Positions 36,600-47,188 of a DNA stretch of 64,000 bases are shown here, piece after piece (the first letter of the stretch is position 1; every line of letters starts with the position of its first letter). The notes below the pieces were generated by a model. It saw nothing but the letters and a program-made list of their open reading frames with translations, had not been told where the DNA came from and did not search any database. Both the position numbers and the translations under genes were made by a program. Location: the NCBI GenBank assembly GCA_037975125.1, contig CM075857.1, positions 28,209,249-28,273,248 on the forward strand, given 5' to 3'. Source of the stretch: Latrodectus hesperus. Its lineage: Eukaryota; Arthropoda; Arachnida; Araneae; Theridiidae.

Positions 36600-37605
36600 A
36601 ATTTGTTTTTGATAACATTGATGAATTGTCACATCCCGGTATTCGAAGTTTATTTCGCTTCGTTTTGTACGGACAAAAAATATGCAAAAAGATATAAAAT
36701 TATGGTGTCGCGCCTGTGTACAATATCAACGTAACGAAGGTCCATATTAGGTATATTGTGACACCTTACCGTGATTTTACATTACCTGAGGGTCGGTTTA
36801 AGCACTTACATATAGACCTTATTGGTCCCAAACCAACTTGCTAAGGTTTCACTTACTGCTTAACAGCTGTAAATCGTTTTACTCGCTGGCCAAAGGTGAT
36901 TCCTTTGCCCAATATAATTTCGGAGACGGTTGCCAAGGCATTTTATTTTCATTGGATAGTGCAGTTCGGTACACCAATTCGTATTACTAGCGACTAAATA
37001 AAAGAATTTGAATCTTCCCTAGTTCGAGCTTTTGTTTCTTTCTTTGGTATTCAGATTCACCGAACTTCTGCCTACAATCCAAAATGTAATGGCATGGTCG
37101 ACCGCTTGCATCAACCATTAAAACAAGCTATTTCATGCCTATTGCACCTTAACTGAGTTGATGCACTTCCTCCAGTACTTTTAGGATTAAGATCTATGTA
37201 CAGAGAAGATCTCAAGGTTTCGATTGCTGAGCTGGTGTATGGTAAAACGCTTCGACTGTCTGCTGACTTCTTCGATGATGCAACGCTTCCTCAATTAACC
37301 CCAGCTTTCATGGAAATTCTGCACGACGTCATCCACGACATATGCCCAAGTGCTGCATCTCGCCATGTAACATCCAAGATTTATATTCCCAAAGGTTTAG
37401 AATCTTGTTGTCATGATTTCCTTAAACATGATGATGCAATACGAAGATTCCAGCAACGACACTATGATGTGCATTTCAAGATTGTCCAGGGACTACCTAA
37501 GGCCTACGTCATTTTAGTGCAAGGTTGTGATAAGACTGTGTCAATTGACATAATCAAACCTGCGTATTTATTGTCTGAGGATAGTAATTGCACAGATATT
37601 TCCCC
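36600..37605 (+). pseudogene. Integrase remnant of the Ty3/gypsy copy
   Basis: The zinc region shows SHPGIRSLFRF and KDIKLWCRACVQYQRNE. The core shows HIDLIGPKPT (first Asp), FGTPIRITSD followed by a stop (second Asp), and GMVDRLHQPLKQAI, where the usual catalytic Glu before R is Asp. A 184-codon open stretch (37196-37750) covers the end of the core and the C-terminal domain (FQQRHYDVHFKI). A 32-base direct duplication lies near its end. Confidence 0.85.
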
Positions 37606-37642
37606 ATATTGTACAGTAATTGCACAGATATTTCCCCATATT
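37578..37642 (+). repeat. 32-base tandem duplication
   Basis: TAATTGCACAGATATTTCCC with the next 12 bases occurs twice head to tail, extending the integrase C-terminal frame. Confidence 0.9.
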
Positions 37643-37747
37643 CTACTCCCCACGTATCAAAAATACAGTGACTCGTTTTGGAAGAACAGTACATTTTCCA
37701 GACCGATTCGTCTCCACTTTGTGAAGATTAGGAGGGGAGTAATGGGG

Positions 37748-37916
37748 TGACGCAATATCTATTTTTAATAAGTTTTCTTTTCCCTTCGTTGGCAACGTCC
37801 AACTTGGTTTTTATACGCATATAATATCTCGCGCTCTTAAAAGATTCCAGTGTAGTTCGATTAAGTCTTGTGTGTTGTATGTAATAAATATCTTAAAACG
37901 TAACGCTGCGCAATCA
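37748..37916 (+). repeat. 3' LTR of the Ty3/gypsy copy
   Basis: It begins TGACGCAATATC and ends GCGCAATCA (TG...CA), and is preceded by the polypurine tract AGGAGGGGAGTAATGGGG. It is 169 bases long. Confidence 0.88.
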
Positions 37917-37977
37917 ATCCTCAAGACTTAAAATACACATCTTTGTACTTGTACATAGTACAAATATAGTATTATTA

Positions 37978-38026
37978 ATGCAAAATCTACTTATATACAA
38001 ATATAGTATACAAGTAGATTTTGCAT
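37978..38026. repeat. Hairpin with 21-base arms
   Basis: ATGCAAAATCTACTT-A-TATAC pairs with GTATA-C-AAGTAGATTTTGCAT; one mismatch, 7-base loop. Confidence 0.9.
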
Positions 38027-38614
38027 AGAGAAAGGAAAATTCTAACTATAATTTAATCAATCTAACATTTAAATAGGAATACTCCGACAAACTAATATCA
38101 TTTAAACTACTAAAGAATTGTAAAAATATATAAAATGAGTGGGAGAGAAACTGAAACGATGGTATATGAATAAATATTTTCTTGGAATACAAGCATATCA
38201 ATTAAAATCAATAATAAAATGTATTGAAGGCTATATATTGCACAAAAAAAATTTTTTATTTTTTACCCATAAAAGATAAAATGATGAGGAAATCTGATAT
38301 ACAAATTTAACTAATAATATCAGCCTGTTTTCTTGTTTATTCTGATCTAAAACACCACGTACCATAAATGCAGTACAGCTTCGCAGTACTAGTATCAATT
38401 ACAACTAATGGATTTTGAAGAAAAAAAATGAAAAGAAAAAAGGGAATGGAGGTACCCTTATATAAATGTTGAGTCACCTTTACTTGTTTCATACTAAAAT
38501 CTTATGTTTCATTCTTAGAATACTAAATTTGATGATCTGGAAACAGAAAAATATTTCTTCAATAAAAGCTGCGATAATATTTTTAAAATTAATAAAATCT
38601 AGAGATTTCCCTGG

Positions 38615-38784
38615 TTTGATTTGATTTGATTTGTTTGATTTGTTTGTCGCTCAACGGTCATTTTTTGCACACGAGGGCTAATTAGACCGGGACTTACGGT
38701 TTAAAGTGGAATCCGAACCACTACAAACATCCATGCCCAAGGTGGGATTCGAACCCACGAACTGTTGAACCGAAGGCAAGAGCG
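38615..38784 (-). repeat. SINE family A, 5'-truncated, with 13-bp target duplication
   Basis: GAGATTTCCCTGG (38602-38614) and GAGATTTCACTGG (38785-38797) flank it. The tRNA-like head ends inside the anticodon-arm region, as expected for incomplete reverse transcription. Confidence 0.88.
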
Positions 38785-38797
38785 GAGATTTCACTGG

Positions 38798-39529
38798 ATA
38801 TTTTTGAGTAATATCTTCATTTTCTATTAGTCATTTTTAAAGATTCTCTATTTTATCTTATTCATATGCTTTCAAGAATCATAGGTTAGAAAGAAAAAAC
38901 TGCAATAAAATTTCCTACGCTTTCTTATTGTAATATTTTTTCATTCACTTTTGCTAAATAAAATATTGGTTTATTCTCTAACATTTTTATTTAGAAGTTA
39001 GATTGTCAATAATGATACAAAATATAAAACAGAATCTCAGTAAATTTTCTCCCGGATATATCGTCATTTCTGATTACTTGTCACTTTTCGTTAATCCCGT
39101 TTTATTGTCCTAGACGACAAAGTAATTTCATCCTCGCTTATATTTGTTATTTATTGCCATAAAATACAAGATTAACCGTCACTTAAGGTAAAAGTGCAAT
39201 AAAGTTGACAGCAAGTAAATATTTCTTGATTTCCGTTTCGAATTCCAGAACATTTGAAAAAATTCTGGGAAATAAGCATTTTAGAAGTATAGTTCAATAA
39301 TGTCAAGTTTTATTATGAAAAATAAATCTGAAATTTCAATATGAAGCAAAATTCTAGGAAACAGGAATTCTGAAACTATATTCCAAAGATGTCAAATTTA
39401 TGAATAAAAAATAATGGGAAATTTCGATACGAAACAAAATTTTAAGAAATAAGAATTCCGGAGGTATATTCCATGAATGTCAAATTTTTTTACCATCGTG
39501 TAGTGAACATTTAAATTATTTCAGGATGT
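38798..39529. other. No feature recognised
   Basis: It contains three loose tandem-like units with 'gaaacaaaattctaggaaa/aggaattc' near 39230-39490, about 85 bases apart, which look like old duplications. Confidence 0.4.
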
Positions 39530-39775
39530 TATAAAGCATTGTAATATCCAGCCTGTAATTACCTTCTGAGGTGACATTTCAGCGACAGTGGGTCATATTT
39601 ACGTATCACAAAGGAGGAAACCTGGAAAACTCCTAAGCATCCATTCCAGCTGATCATGCAATGGTTCACGTAGAAGCGGAAGAGTAGCATCCGTCACCCA
39701 TTGTTCGACAGTGGCAAGGATGAACCCAGCCTCTGCTTCGGGGAGTAATATCCCACTGCTAAGTCATGGTAAGTC
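39530..39775 (-). repeat. SINE family D
   Basis: Minus strand head 'gacttagcagtgggatatta' and B-box-like GGGTTCATCC, body 'gtttcctcctttgtgatacg'. It is related to 2590-2875 and 13150-13420. Confidence 0.6.
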
Positions 39776-39808
39776 TGAATTTAACTTTTTGGTCAATGTA
39801 AAACTGAA

Positions 39809-41040
39809 CTGTTGTTGTGGCTTATCCCTCCTAGTTGATAGCGACATCGAACCAGGTCCATTAGACAGAACGCCTTCAAACAATGAAACGCATTTATTCA
39901 AACCGATGCAGGCCAAAATGTGGGCAGGAGCAGCTTGAGTCGCAATACATTTTGGACACAGGGGATAAACTTTGCGGCCCGTCACATGACGTTGTACACG
40001 AGTGTGTCCACTTCGAAATCTCGTGAGTGTTGTTTGATCGCACCTGTTGCCAACCCCAATCAGAACAGTACCATGGCGATTTTCCACATACCATTCATGT
40101 ACGGAGACTCTCCTCCAAGAAGAAAAGACATCTAGCCTGACCCGGGCGGTGACCTCTGAAAAAGTAAGGCAGCTACCACATGAGCTGGCTGATCCTTACG
40201 GCTGCCCTCTCTGACCAGACCATCGGGAATTTCATTACAGTACACATGAGATGGAGCCCATTGAAAGGTGATCTTAGCAATCAAGGGATTCAAAAGTCGG
40301 ACGGTGTTTCTAGTCGATTTGTCCCTATGCCTCCACCATTCAGATAAATGCTAAATGGAGCTACGACTACACCCTGCTTAAATTAAAACTCATTTCACTT
40401 AATCATGATGTTCACTTGCAATGGATACCTTCACACGTGAATCTCCACGGGAATGAAAATGGCCGATAATCTTGCTAAGGAGGGTTGCAGGATTTCAAAT
40501 ACTTCCTCTTCCACACTTACTTTTCTGGAGTTATACTCCCGGGAAAAATCAAAAATCTCGGAGGAGTGGAAAACACCCCCACCCATAATTGGTACAAGGG
40601 ATCAAAACCGGGTTTATCCCTTGACCTCCCATGTGACAGACGTACCCGGACTGTTCTCTCAAGACTTGCTAGCGGTCATATTAAGTGCCTCTCTTTCAAC
40701 GAGGGCAGGAAAACTTTCGTCACCTGCACCAAGTGCCAAAATCATCAGGCTTCTCCTGAGCATCTTTTGGATTGCATGGGTCTCTCTAGGGAGGATCTCT
40801 TTAGCAATCCTCTTTTAGTCTTCGACTTCCTTACAGTCAACGAACTCGTGGATCTAGTCTGACTCCGTCAGACACGGAGGATAAGCAACAACAACAACAA
40901 CTACACCCAAAAAACAAATGTCAGTGCAAACACTCTCAGTGGTACAAAATTTCAAAGCCTCCTCAATAGCTTTTAGTTCTGCATGGAACACCGAGCAATT
41001 GTCGGGGTTACTTACACAGAATCCAATATCGAAAACTAAG
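39809..41040 (-). pseudogene. LINE 3' end with RNase H domain, split by another LINE
   Basis: Minus strand. The right part (40909-41040) encodes CSVFHAELKAIEEALKF (first RNase H catalytic residues). The left part (39809-40365) continues with HLSEWWRHRDKSTRNTVRLL, FQWAPSHVYCNEIPDGLVRE, and then the Cys/His tail LCPKCIATQAAPAHILACIG. A (CAA)n-type tail lies at the left end. The two parts become contiguous when the insert 40375-40899 and one copy of its target duplication are removed. Decayed. Confidence 0.78.
40375..40899 (+). mobile_element. 5'-truncated LINE insertion inside another LINE
   Basis: It is flanked by ACTACACCC at 40366-40374 and 40900-40908 and ends in (AAC)n. It encodes the end of an RNase H domain (LQWIPSHVNLHGNENADNLA) and, through a frameshift, RTRTVLSRLASGHIKCLSF and the Cys/His region CTKCQNHQASPEHLLDCMG, ending at a TGA near 40862. 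It has the same family layout as the LINE it interrupts. Confidence 0.88.
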
Positions 41041-41041
41041 C

Positions 41042-41335
41042 TAAACTTGTGGCATGACAACCCATATGTGGGTCAAGACCTACAAATAGGCCGGTAGATA
41101 TGGCCTATAGTGCCCATATCTGTTTTCCTGCTCGACTGCTCTGGGGTGCGAAGTCCTGGATAGGTCATCAGCTTAAGGAAAAACCTTTAGTGTTTAGTTC
41201 CCAATCATGTTTGTGGTACTCAGTTTATCGACTTATTGAAGGGCTGAATCAACCTTGCCCAGCCTGAGGATCTAACCGCAGAACTGAGTCTTGAAAGAGC
41301 AAAGGACTACCACTGCGCCACCTGGACAAACTTTA
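41042..41335 (-). repeat. SINE family E
   Basis: It matches the plus copy at 61465-61680 in reverse: 'cccatatgtgggtcaagacc', 'gctctggggtgcgaagtcct', 'gcccagcctgaggatctaac' (degraded B box) and 'ctaccactgcgccacctgg' (tRNA-like head). Confidence 0.75.
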
Positions 41336-42640
41336 TTAGGATGTGCAATTAAAGTATTTATAAAACAATATTTATTTCGTACAATTCAATTCAATTGAAA
41401 AAAATTAAATGATAAAATAATTTCGTTTGATCTATCAAATTTTACTATATAATTAATCATAAAACTTTAAGTATTATTAGTTAAAAAAATTTCTCATACA
41501 CACACATACAAATATTATTTTCTAGAAATAAATAGAACAGTTCGTTCTGCTTAATGTTTACCAAATAAATTGAAAATTAAATTATTTAATGGTTAAATTT
41601 TAGTTTGAGTTAATCTCGTTTTTGAATTTTAGTTTTGAAATACAGAATTTAAAAGTTAACTAAATTTATGTTTCTAAAAAAAAATAGATTCAGAATCTTG
41701 AAATTTTCTTAAGCAGTTTGGAATACTTGATTTTCACACACCACTTACTATAGCTACATCTCTCACAACTAAAGTGCGTTCACTAAGAGCGATTACTTTA
41801 GAACGATTCCTCATAGTAATATCCATCTCTGAACAAGGGAAAATAACATGTGTTATAATGAATAAAATAAATGCATGATTTTACTATAGAGTTAGTCATG
41901 GTAACAAAATAACACATATTATTTTAGCAATGTTAATAACAACTATTTATTAAATAAAGTATAAATAAATGGTATTTAAAAATTTATCTTTGTGAGAAAG
42001 TTTGAATATTTTCTCAATTAACTCCTCAAAATTAATTAAATATTTTTTGATATTCTCAACAAACTATTTTCCTATGGTACTTATAACGAACTTTTATATT
42101 TACTATTTTGGAAAATTGTATTATGAAAAATGTTGACAATCTTCATATAAGTATATAGAAAATACGCGATATAAATTTAAAAACTAATTTCTTTAAAAAA
42201 ATATGTAATGTTATGAAGTTTTCAAAACTGCTTGATCATGGCTGAAAAATTTCAATTTAATACAATTTTCTAAATATTCGTATTAATGGAATTATTTATG
42301 TATTAAAATGTATACATTAATAACTTCTAAAAATTTTAAATTTACTGAAAGCTATTTAGTTGATGAAATTTTAATTTAAATGTATTAACTTTGTAAAATA
42401 TTAACCAGTTTAAATATTTAAGTTTTTACTAAATACATGCAAGGCTTTCTGTAACCGATAAGTTTAATTTTTGAAAACAACATTGCTGATGTAATTTCGA
42501 ATCAAATATTTTCTTGTAGGTTTAATTTCTAAACTTTAATTCCATGTTTAGTATTAAATGCTTTACCAATATTTACCAAGAGGCTCTATAATCTCCAAAA
42601 TGAAAGGAAGATGTATACCCAAGAGGAAAAATTCTTCAAG
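41336..42640. other. Non-coding AT-rich stretch
   Basis: No feature recognised. Confidence 0.45.
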
Positions 42641-42654
42641 AGTTGATTAAATTC

Positions 42655-42957
42655 TGTTCTTGTTGTTGCTGTTTCTCATCCCCTTGAACAGCATTGATAA
42701 ATTAGGTCCATGAGTTCATTTACCCTGAAGAAATCCAGGACAAATAGGAGGTCTTAAACCAGGTCTTGCCTGTCAAGTCCTAGAAAAGATAAAATGTGAC
42801 CAGGGAAGCCTTGTGCAGAAGAGCATCTAATGCAGATTTCGAAGTGTTTATTGCCTCCTACAAAAATCATTGAGGAGAGGTGACCACTGATGAAACGGGT
42901 GAGAGCAGTACTCGACTGCGGCCCCGAGCCAAGGAGCCGCCAGGGGACTGATATCAC
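42655..42957 (-). pseudogene. LINE 3' end fragment
   Basis: Minus strand: ALTRFISGHLSSMIFVGG, then CIRCSSAQGFPGHILSFLGL and DRQDLV, matching the C-terminal Cys/His region of the LINE pieces at 40375-40899. A short (AAC)-type tail is at the left. The upstream part is cut off by the hairpin at 42937-43029. Confidence 0.7.
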
Positions 42958-43029
42958 CTGTGTACTGATATCCCCTGATCAGTACACAGGGGATATCAGT
43001 CCCCATAGAGGACTGATATACCCTGGCGG
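42937..43029. repeat. Large nested hairpin
   Basis: Inner arms 42943-42969 and 42978-43004 (27 bases each, one mismatch, 8-base loop) begin GGGGACTGATATC. Outer arms CCGCCAGGG at 42937-42945 and CCCTGGCGG at 43021-43029 also pair. A further GGACTGATATA lies at 43010. Confidence 0.92.
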
Positions 43030-43588
43030 GATCATCTAAATGACCTTATTCATTGCCTTGTATTTAGAAAATATCTCAATATAACGATAAAATTCTAATA
43101 AGAAGGGGTATAAAAATCAAAAAGACAAACACAGATCTTCGTAGAAATTTATTGAATTACGGTGTTGAAACACACGAAAGAAACTTCTAGTAGTTGTCCA
43201 TAAGGAAACAAGACGGAAGAAAAAAAATGGGGAAAAACTTTTAGCATGAGCCCACAAGTACTGATCATGGAGTGTTGACGACTGGAAGAAATTGATTTTT
43301 AAATGATGACATTTATTTCTACAGTTATGTAAATCAAGTATAGTTAATGAAGTGAAGGTGAGAGGAATTCTGTGAACGGATAAATTTAACAGACTAAATA
43401 CTTTCCTAAGCTGGTGTTTTGGACTTTTTTCACAGTAAATCACACAGGAAGTTTAGTTCTTTTTAAAGACATGGTGAAATGTCAAACACACAGAAATATT
43501 AAGCAGTGCAATCCATCTATTCATGAAAACATTTGAAGAAACCATTCAACCTTGCTCAGTTCTTTGTCACAATTCGAAATCACTCCAA
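43030..43588. other. No feature recognised
   Basis: Mixed-composition sequence with a 108-codon minus-strand open frame (43117-43443) without recognisable pattern. Confidence 0.35.
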
Positions 43589-43716
43589 ACTTTTATGTTG
43601 TTGTTGTTACTTATAACACTTGGATAAGCCAAGCTCGCTATGCCTTGGCTATGCGAATTTAATTCAGTAGGATCCGTCTTTCGTTTAACCAGAGCACCAC
43701 GAAGGTGAAAGTACTA

Positions 43717-45133
43717 CACTACTGGCCATTAAAATTGCTACACCAAGAAGGAATGCAAATAACAGAATGATATTTATTGGACACATACATTATAGTGGAA
43801 AGAACAAGTGATTAGATTTACAGGAAATTAGGATGTATAGATCTTGAGAAATCAGTACCCAGAGCAGCCACCTCTGGCTGCAATAACAGCATTTATCCGC
43901 CTAGGCATGGAGTCAAACAGAGATTGTATGGCATGTACGGGGATCTCAGTCCATGCAGCTTCAATACTATGCCACAGTTCATCCGACAGTAGTGGATGGT
44001 GAGTGATGGCGTGCCAATCGCTCGGCAACCATTGACCACACGTTCTCAATTGGTGACAGATCAGGAGAACGTGCTGGCCAGGGTAACAGTCGAACCTGTT
44101 CTGTATCAAGGAAGTTCAGAACAGTACGGGCAACATGTGGTCGTGCATTATCCTGTTGAAACAAAGCATTAGGGAGGCCTCGAAGATAGGGCAGAGCCAC
44201 GAGCCTTAACACATCGGAAATGTAACGGTTGCTGTTCAAAGTGCCGGTAATGCGAACAAGAGGTGATCGAGACATGTATCCAATGGCACCCCATACCATC
44301 ACTCCAGCAGATGGGCCAGTATGGCGATGTCCAATGCAAGCTGATGGCAATGCGCGTTCTCCACAATGCCTCCAAACATGGATGCGGCCATCATGGTCCT
44401 GTATACAGAACCGAGATTCATCTGTAAAGATGACGTGATGCCATTCCCGCGTCCAGGTTCGTCGCTGATCACACCATTGAAGGCGCTCCTGTCTGTGACG
44501 CAGTGTCAATGGTAGCCGAAGCCATGGTCGCCGTGCAGACAATCCATACTGCTGCAAACGTCGTCGAACTGTTCGAGCAGAAACTTGTTGCCTTGCAAAT
44601 GACTCCCTTTCTCGACTCAGGGTTCGTGACGTGGCTGTACGATCCCTTGTGACCATGCGGATAAGATGTCTGTCTTCTCTGCTGTTAGTGATGGGAGGGT
44701 CGCTGAGATCCTGCATGACGTTCCGTATGATTGTCCTGAACCCATCGATTCCATATTCTGCTAACAGTCATGGGGTCTCGACCGACGCGAGCAGCAATAT
44801 TGCGGTACGATAAACCGCAATCCCGGTAGGCTATAATCCTTCCTCGATCAAAGTCAGACACGTGCTGATAGGCGCATTTCTTCTTCTTACACGAGGCATT
44901 ACAACAACTTTCTTTGCCGAAAACAACGTTGAAACGGAAATTGAGTATGAGAAAACTGCTGTCAAATATCTGCTGTTTTATACACATTGTAGATGTCGCT
45001 ACTGTCGCCTGCTTTGTATGAATGCGCTGAAAATCTAATCATTTGCATATCACAGCAAGTTCTACCTGTCATGCAAATTTCACGTGTGTGGTGTGCCGCT
45101 TTCCTGGTGTAGCAATTTTAATGGCCAGTAGTG
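43717..45133 (-). mobile_element. Tc1-like element family 1, copy 1 (1417 bp)
   Basis: The ends CACTACTGGCCATTAAAATT are perfect inverted repeats for about 29 bases, with TA duplicated on both sides (43715-43716, 45134-45135). It carries one transposase gene on the minus strand. It is inserted in a SINE B copy. Confidence 0.95.
43852..44899 (-). pseudogene. Tc1-like DD34E transposase, three frameshifts
   Basis: From ATG at 44899 (MPRVRRRN), a 2-base insertion shifts the frame almost at once. The N-terminal helix-turn-helix (YQHVSDFDRGRIIAYRDCGL, then GRDPMTVSRIWNRW) follows. A second frameshift near 44697 leads to a 245-codon open stretch containing FTDESRF (first Asp), FQQDNARPH (second Asp) and SPIENVW (Glu, 34 residues after the second Asp). 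A third frameshift near 43979 precedes the end AIQSLFDSMPRRIN, GGCSGY. The enzyme would cut and paste the element at TA sites. This copy is inactive but young-looking, with few other changes. Confidence 0.93.
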
Positions 45134-45318
45134 TACTTTGCTCTCAACTCCTCCGATAGATGGCACCACCTGATAATAAACTTCCTCATTTTTGACATCG
45201 ATCTGAAGGAGAGGAAATTTTCTCCAGACCATTACACCTTTGGTAACTGCTCAACGACAGACCAAAGGACTTTCCATTTTACAAATTTAAAGAGCACGTA
45301 TATCGCAAGACTTTTATG

Positions 45319-46300
45319 TGAGAAAACAAAAGTGCTTCATTAGCTCTGTAATTCACCAGATCTAAATCCCATTGAGAACTCAGAGCTTATTCTAATGACT
45401 TAGGTTCACATGGATAGCATGACAACAGAACAGATATCAATATAAAAATTTATCAATTTATTGTATGTAATAATTAAAAGTTTTACAAAAATTCGTTTTT
45501 TTCATTTGTTTTTAACTAATTTAAACAATATAGTATCTCTACAAAAGATTTAGCTGAAAATTAAGAATTCGTCTTTCTGTTTCATTCACAAAAAATTCAA
45601 AACGTTCAATTTCTTTTCACCATATTTACATGTAATTAAATTTTAGAATACTATATGCTTACCAAAAATGCAACGTAAATATACTAATGAAGATATTATT
45701 GAGGTTATAAAATCAAAAACTAATTATTATACTTACAATCGTTTGCTTTTTTTAAAATTTAGTTTAAACTATATCGAAAAGCTTCTAAAATAAGGAAGAA
45801 TGGAACAGGAAAGGAAAAAAGCGTTCTTCACATTCTTTATAAAAACAATACAAAAATTTATAAAATAACATTAAAATAAACACAATTTTTAAAATAGCTT
45901 TATAATTATATCCTTATATTTGAAACCATAATTATTACTTCAATTTAATAATAATAAATAATAAATTATTATTATTAAATTGTTGTATAATAAATAATAA
46001 ATTATTATTTAAAAATAAAAAATAATAAATTATTATTTAAGTCAAATAATAAGTTTTTAGCACAATCTGTCAGGAAATGATCTATGACCTTTTCTAAAAC
46101 TATCATTAATAGCATAATGAAATTCTATCATTTATCAATATATAAAAGTCATGAATTGTGCACTCCCAATTTAGATTTTTTGGAATTGTAAACATTGGGG
46201 GAAATATTATGGACAATCTGATGTATTAATATGCTTCATTCGTAATTTTAACTCTAAAATGTGTTTACTATTTTCAATGGTTAAATAACTAAAAATTGGT
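45319..46300. other. Non-coding AT-rich stretch
   Basis: It includes an AT-only hairpin at 45941-45982 and repeated TAATAAATTATTATT units up to 46040. No coding pattern. Confidence 0.5.
45941..45982. repeat. Hairpin with 17-base arms
   Basis: CAATTTAATAATAATAA and its exact reverse complement, 8-base loop; low complexity. Confidence 0.8.
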
Positions 46301-46301
46301 A

Positions 46302-46602
46302 GGTCATGGTATCCAAGTGGTTAGGGCATCGGGATTCTATCTGTAAAGGCAGGGTTTCATTTTCAATGCCGCCAAATATTCACTGAGGCCATGTGATAAA
46401 CGTGCTTGTTAAATCTGTGGAATCGAAAATCCGATGGTCGGTCATTGAGCAGTAACCAAGGGTGTGAGGGCCTGGAGAAAATTTCCTTCCTCTTCATATC
46501 AATATCAAAATAGAGGAAGTGGATCCTCTGGTGGTGCCATCTATCGGAGTAATTTAAAGCAAAGTCGTACTTTCACCTTGTCCAAGTGTCATAAGTAACA
46601 AC
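46302..46602 (+). repeat. SINE family B, internally shortened
   Basis: Head 'ggtcatggtatccaagtggt', body 'gtggtgccatctatcggagt', 3' end CATAAGTAACAACAG. About 65 bases present in other copies (the part with 'ggtgctctggttaaacgaaa') are missing. Confidence 0.82.
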
Positions 46603-47013
46603 AGCTCTAATAAATGATTTATCTTTGTTTTCTTTAGTATTTAATATGATTTGGGAACTTAACGGAATTTCTGTCATTAAACAAATAGCTTTTTGCAAAT
46701 ATGCTATATTTAGCATAAGTTTCTATGCTTCATATTTTATGATTTTTTTAATTTTCAAATTTCATTATAAATGAAATGTGGGTAAAATAAAATTTCAATC
46801 TTTTATTTTGAAATAATTCCTTTGATAAACTGAACTTTTATTTGAATGTTTTTTTACATTTATGTAAAATAAATGTGCAAGTCTGCTTCATTAAATTGAA
46901 AAAAAGAATATTAAAAATGTTTCAATCTAAAAATCACGACATACAAAGAATTTAATTGAAATTCCAAAAATTCACTCTTCTATTAGCGGCTATTACACCA
47001 TCTCTTGATACAG

Positions 47014-47188
47014 ATAAAATAAGATATTGTTTCATATTAGGTTTTAAGTATAAAGACATTTCTAAATTTTTAAAAAACCAATGTTACTATTAAATGTAAC
47101 AACAGGTAAAATAAGATATTGCTTTATATTAGGTGTGTTGTATAAGAACATTTTTAAGTATTCTAAAAGCAAATGTTAGTATAAAATA
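47014..47188. repeat. Tandem duplication, about 90-base unit
   Basis: AAAATAAGATATTG and the following 70 bases occur at about 47016 and 47108 with about 20 percent difference. The Tc1 copy 2 begins at the end of the second unit. Confidence 0.7.

Larger units (their letters stand above)
34108..37916 (+). mobile_element. Ty3/gypsy LTR retrotransposon, decayed
   Basis: Two LTRs (34108-34242 and 37748-37916) enclose a primer-binding-site-like sequence and remains of gag, protease, reverse transcriptase, RNase H and integrase in that order on the plus strand. The order RT-RH-INT is that of the Ty3/gypsy group. All genes are interrupted. The layout and gag type recall the CsRn1-like branch; that is a suggestion only. 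It is an old dead copy. Confidence 0.88.
43598..45309 (-). repeat. SINE family B, 5'-truncated, interrupted by a Tc1 element
   Basis: The SINE parts are 43598-43714 and 45136-45309. ACTTTTATG flanks the whole at 43589-43597 and 45310-45318. The parts join across the Tc1 insertion: GGTGAAAGTAC then TTTGCTC, close to the sequence of other SINE B copies. Confidence 0.88.

Noticed and set aside
34108..37916. Retroviral-like element with possible envelope gene
   Set aside because: Integrase is followed almost directly by the polypurine tract and 3' LTR, leaving no room for an envelope gene.
43117..43443. 108-codon minus-strand open frame
   Set aside because: No recognisable motif and no splice or promoter context.
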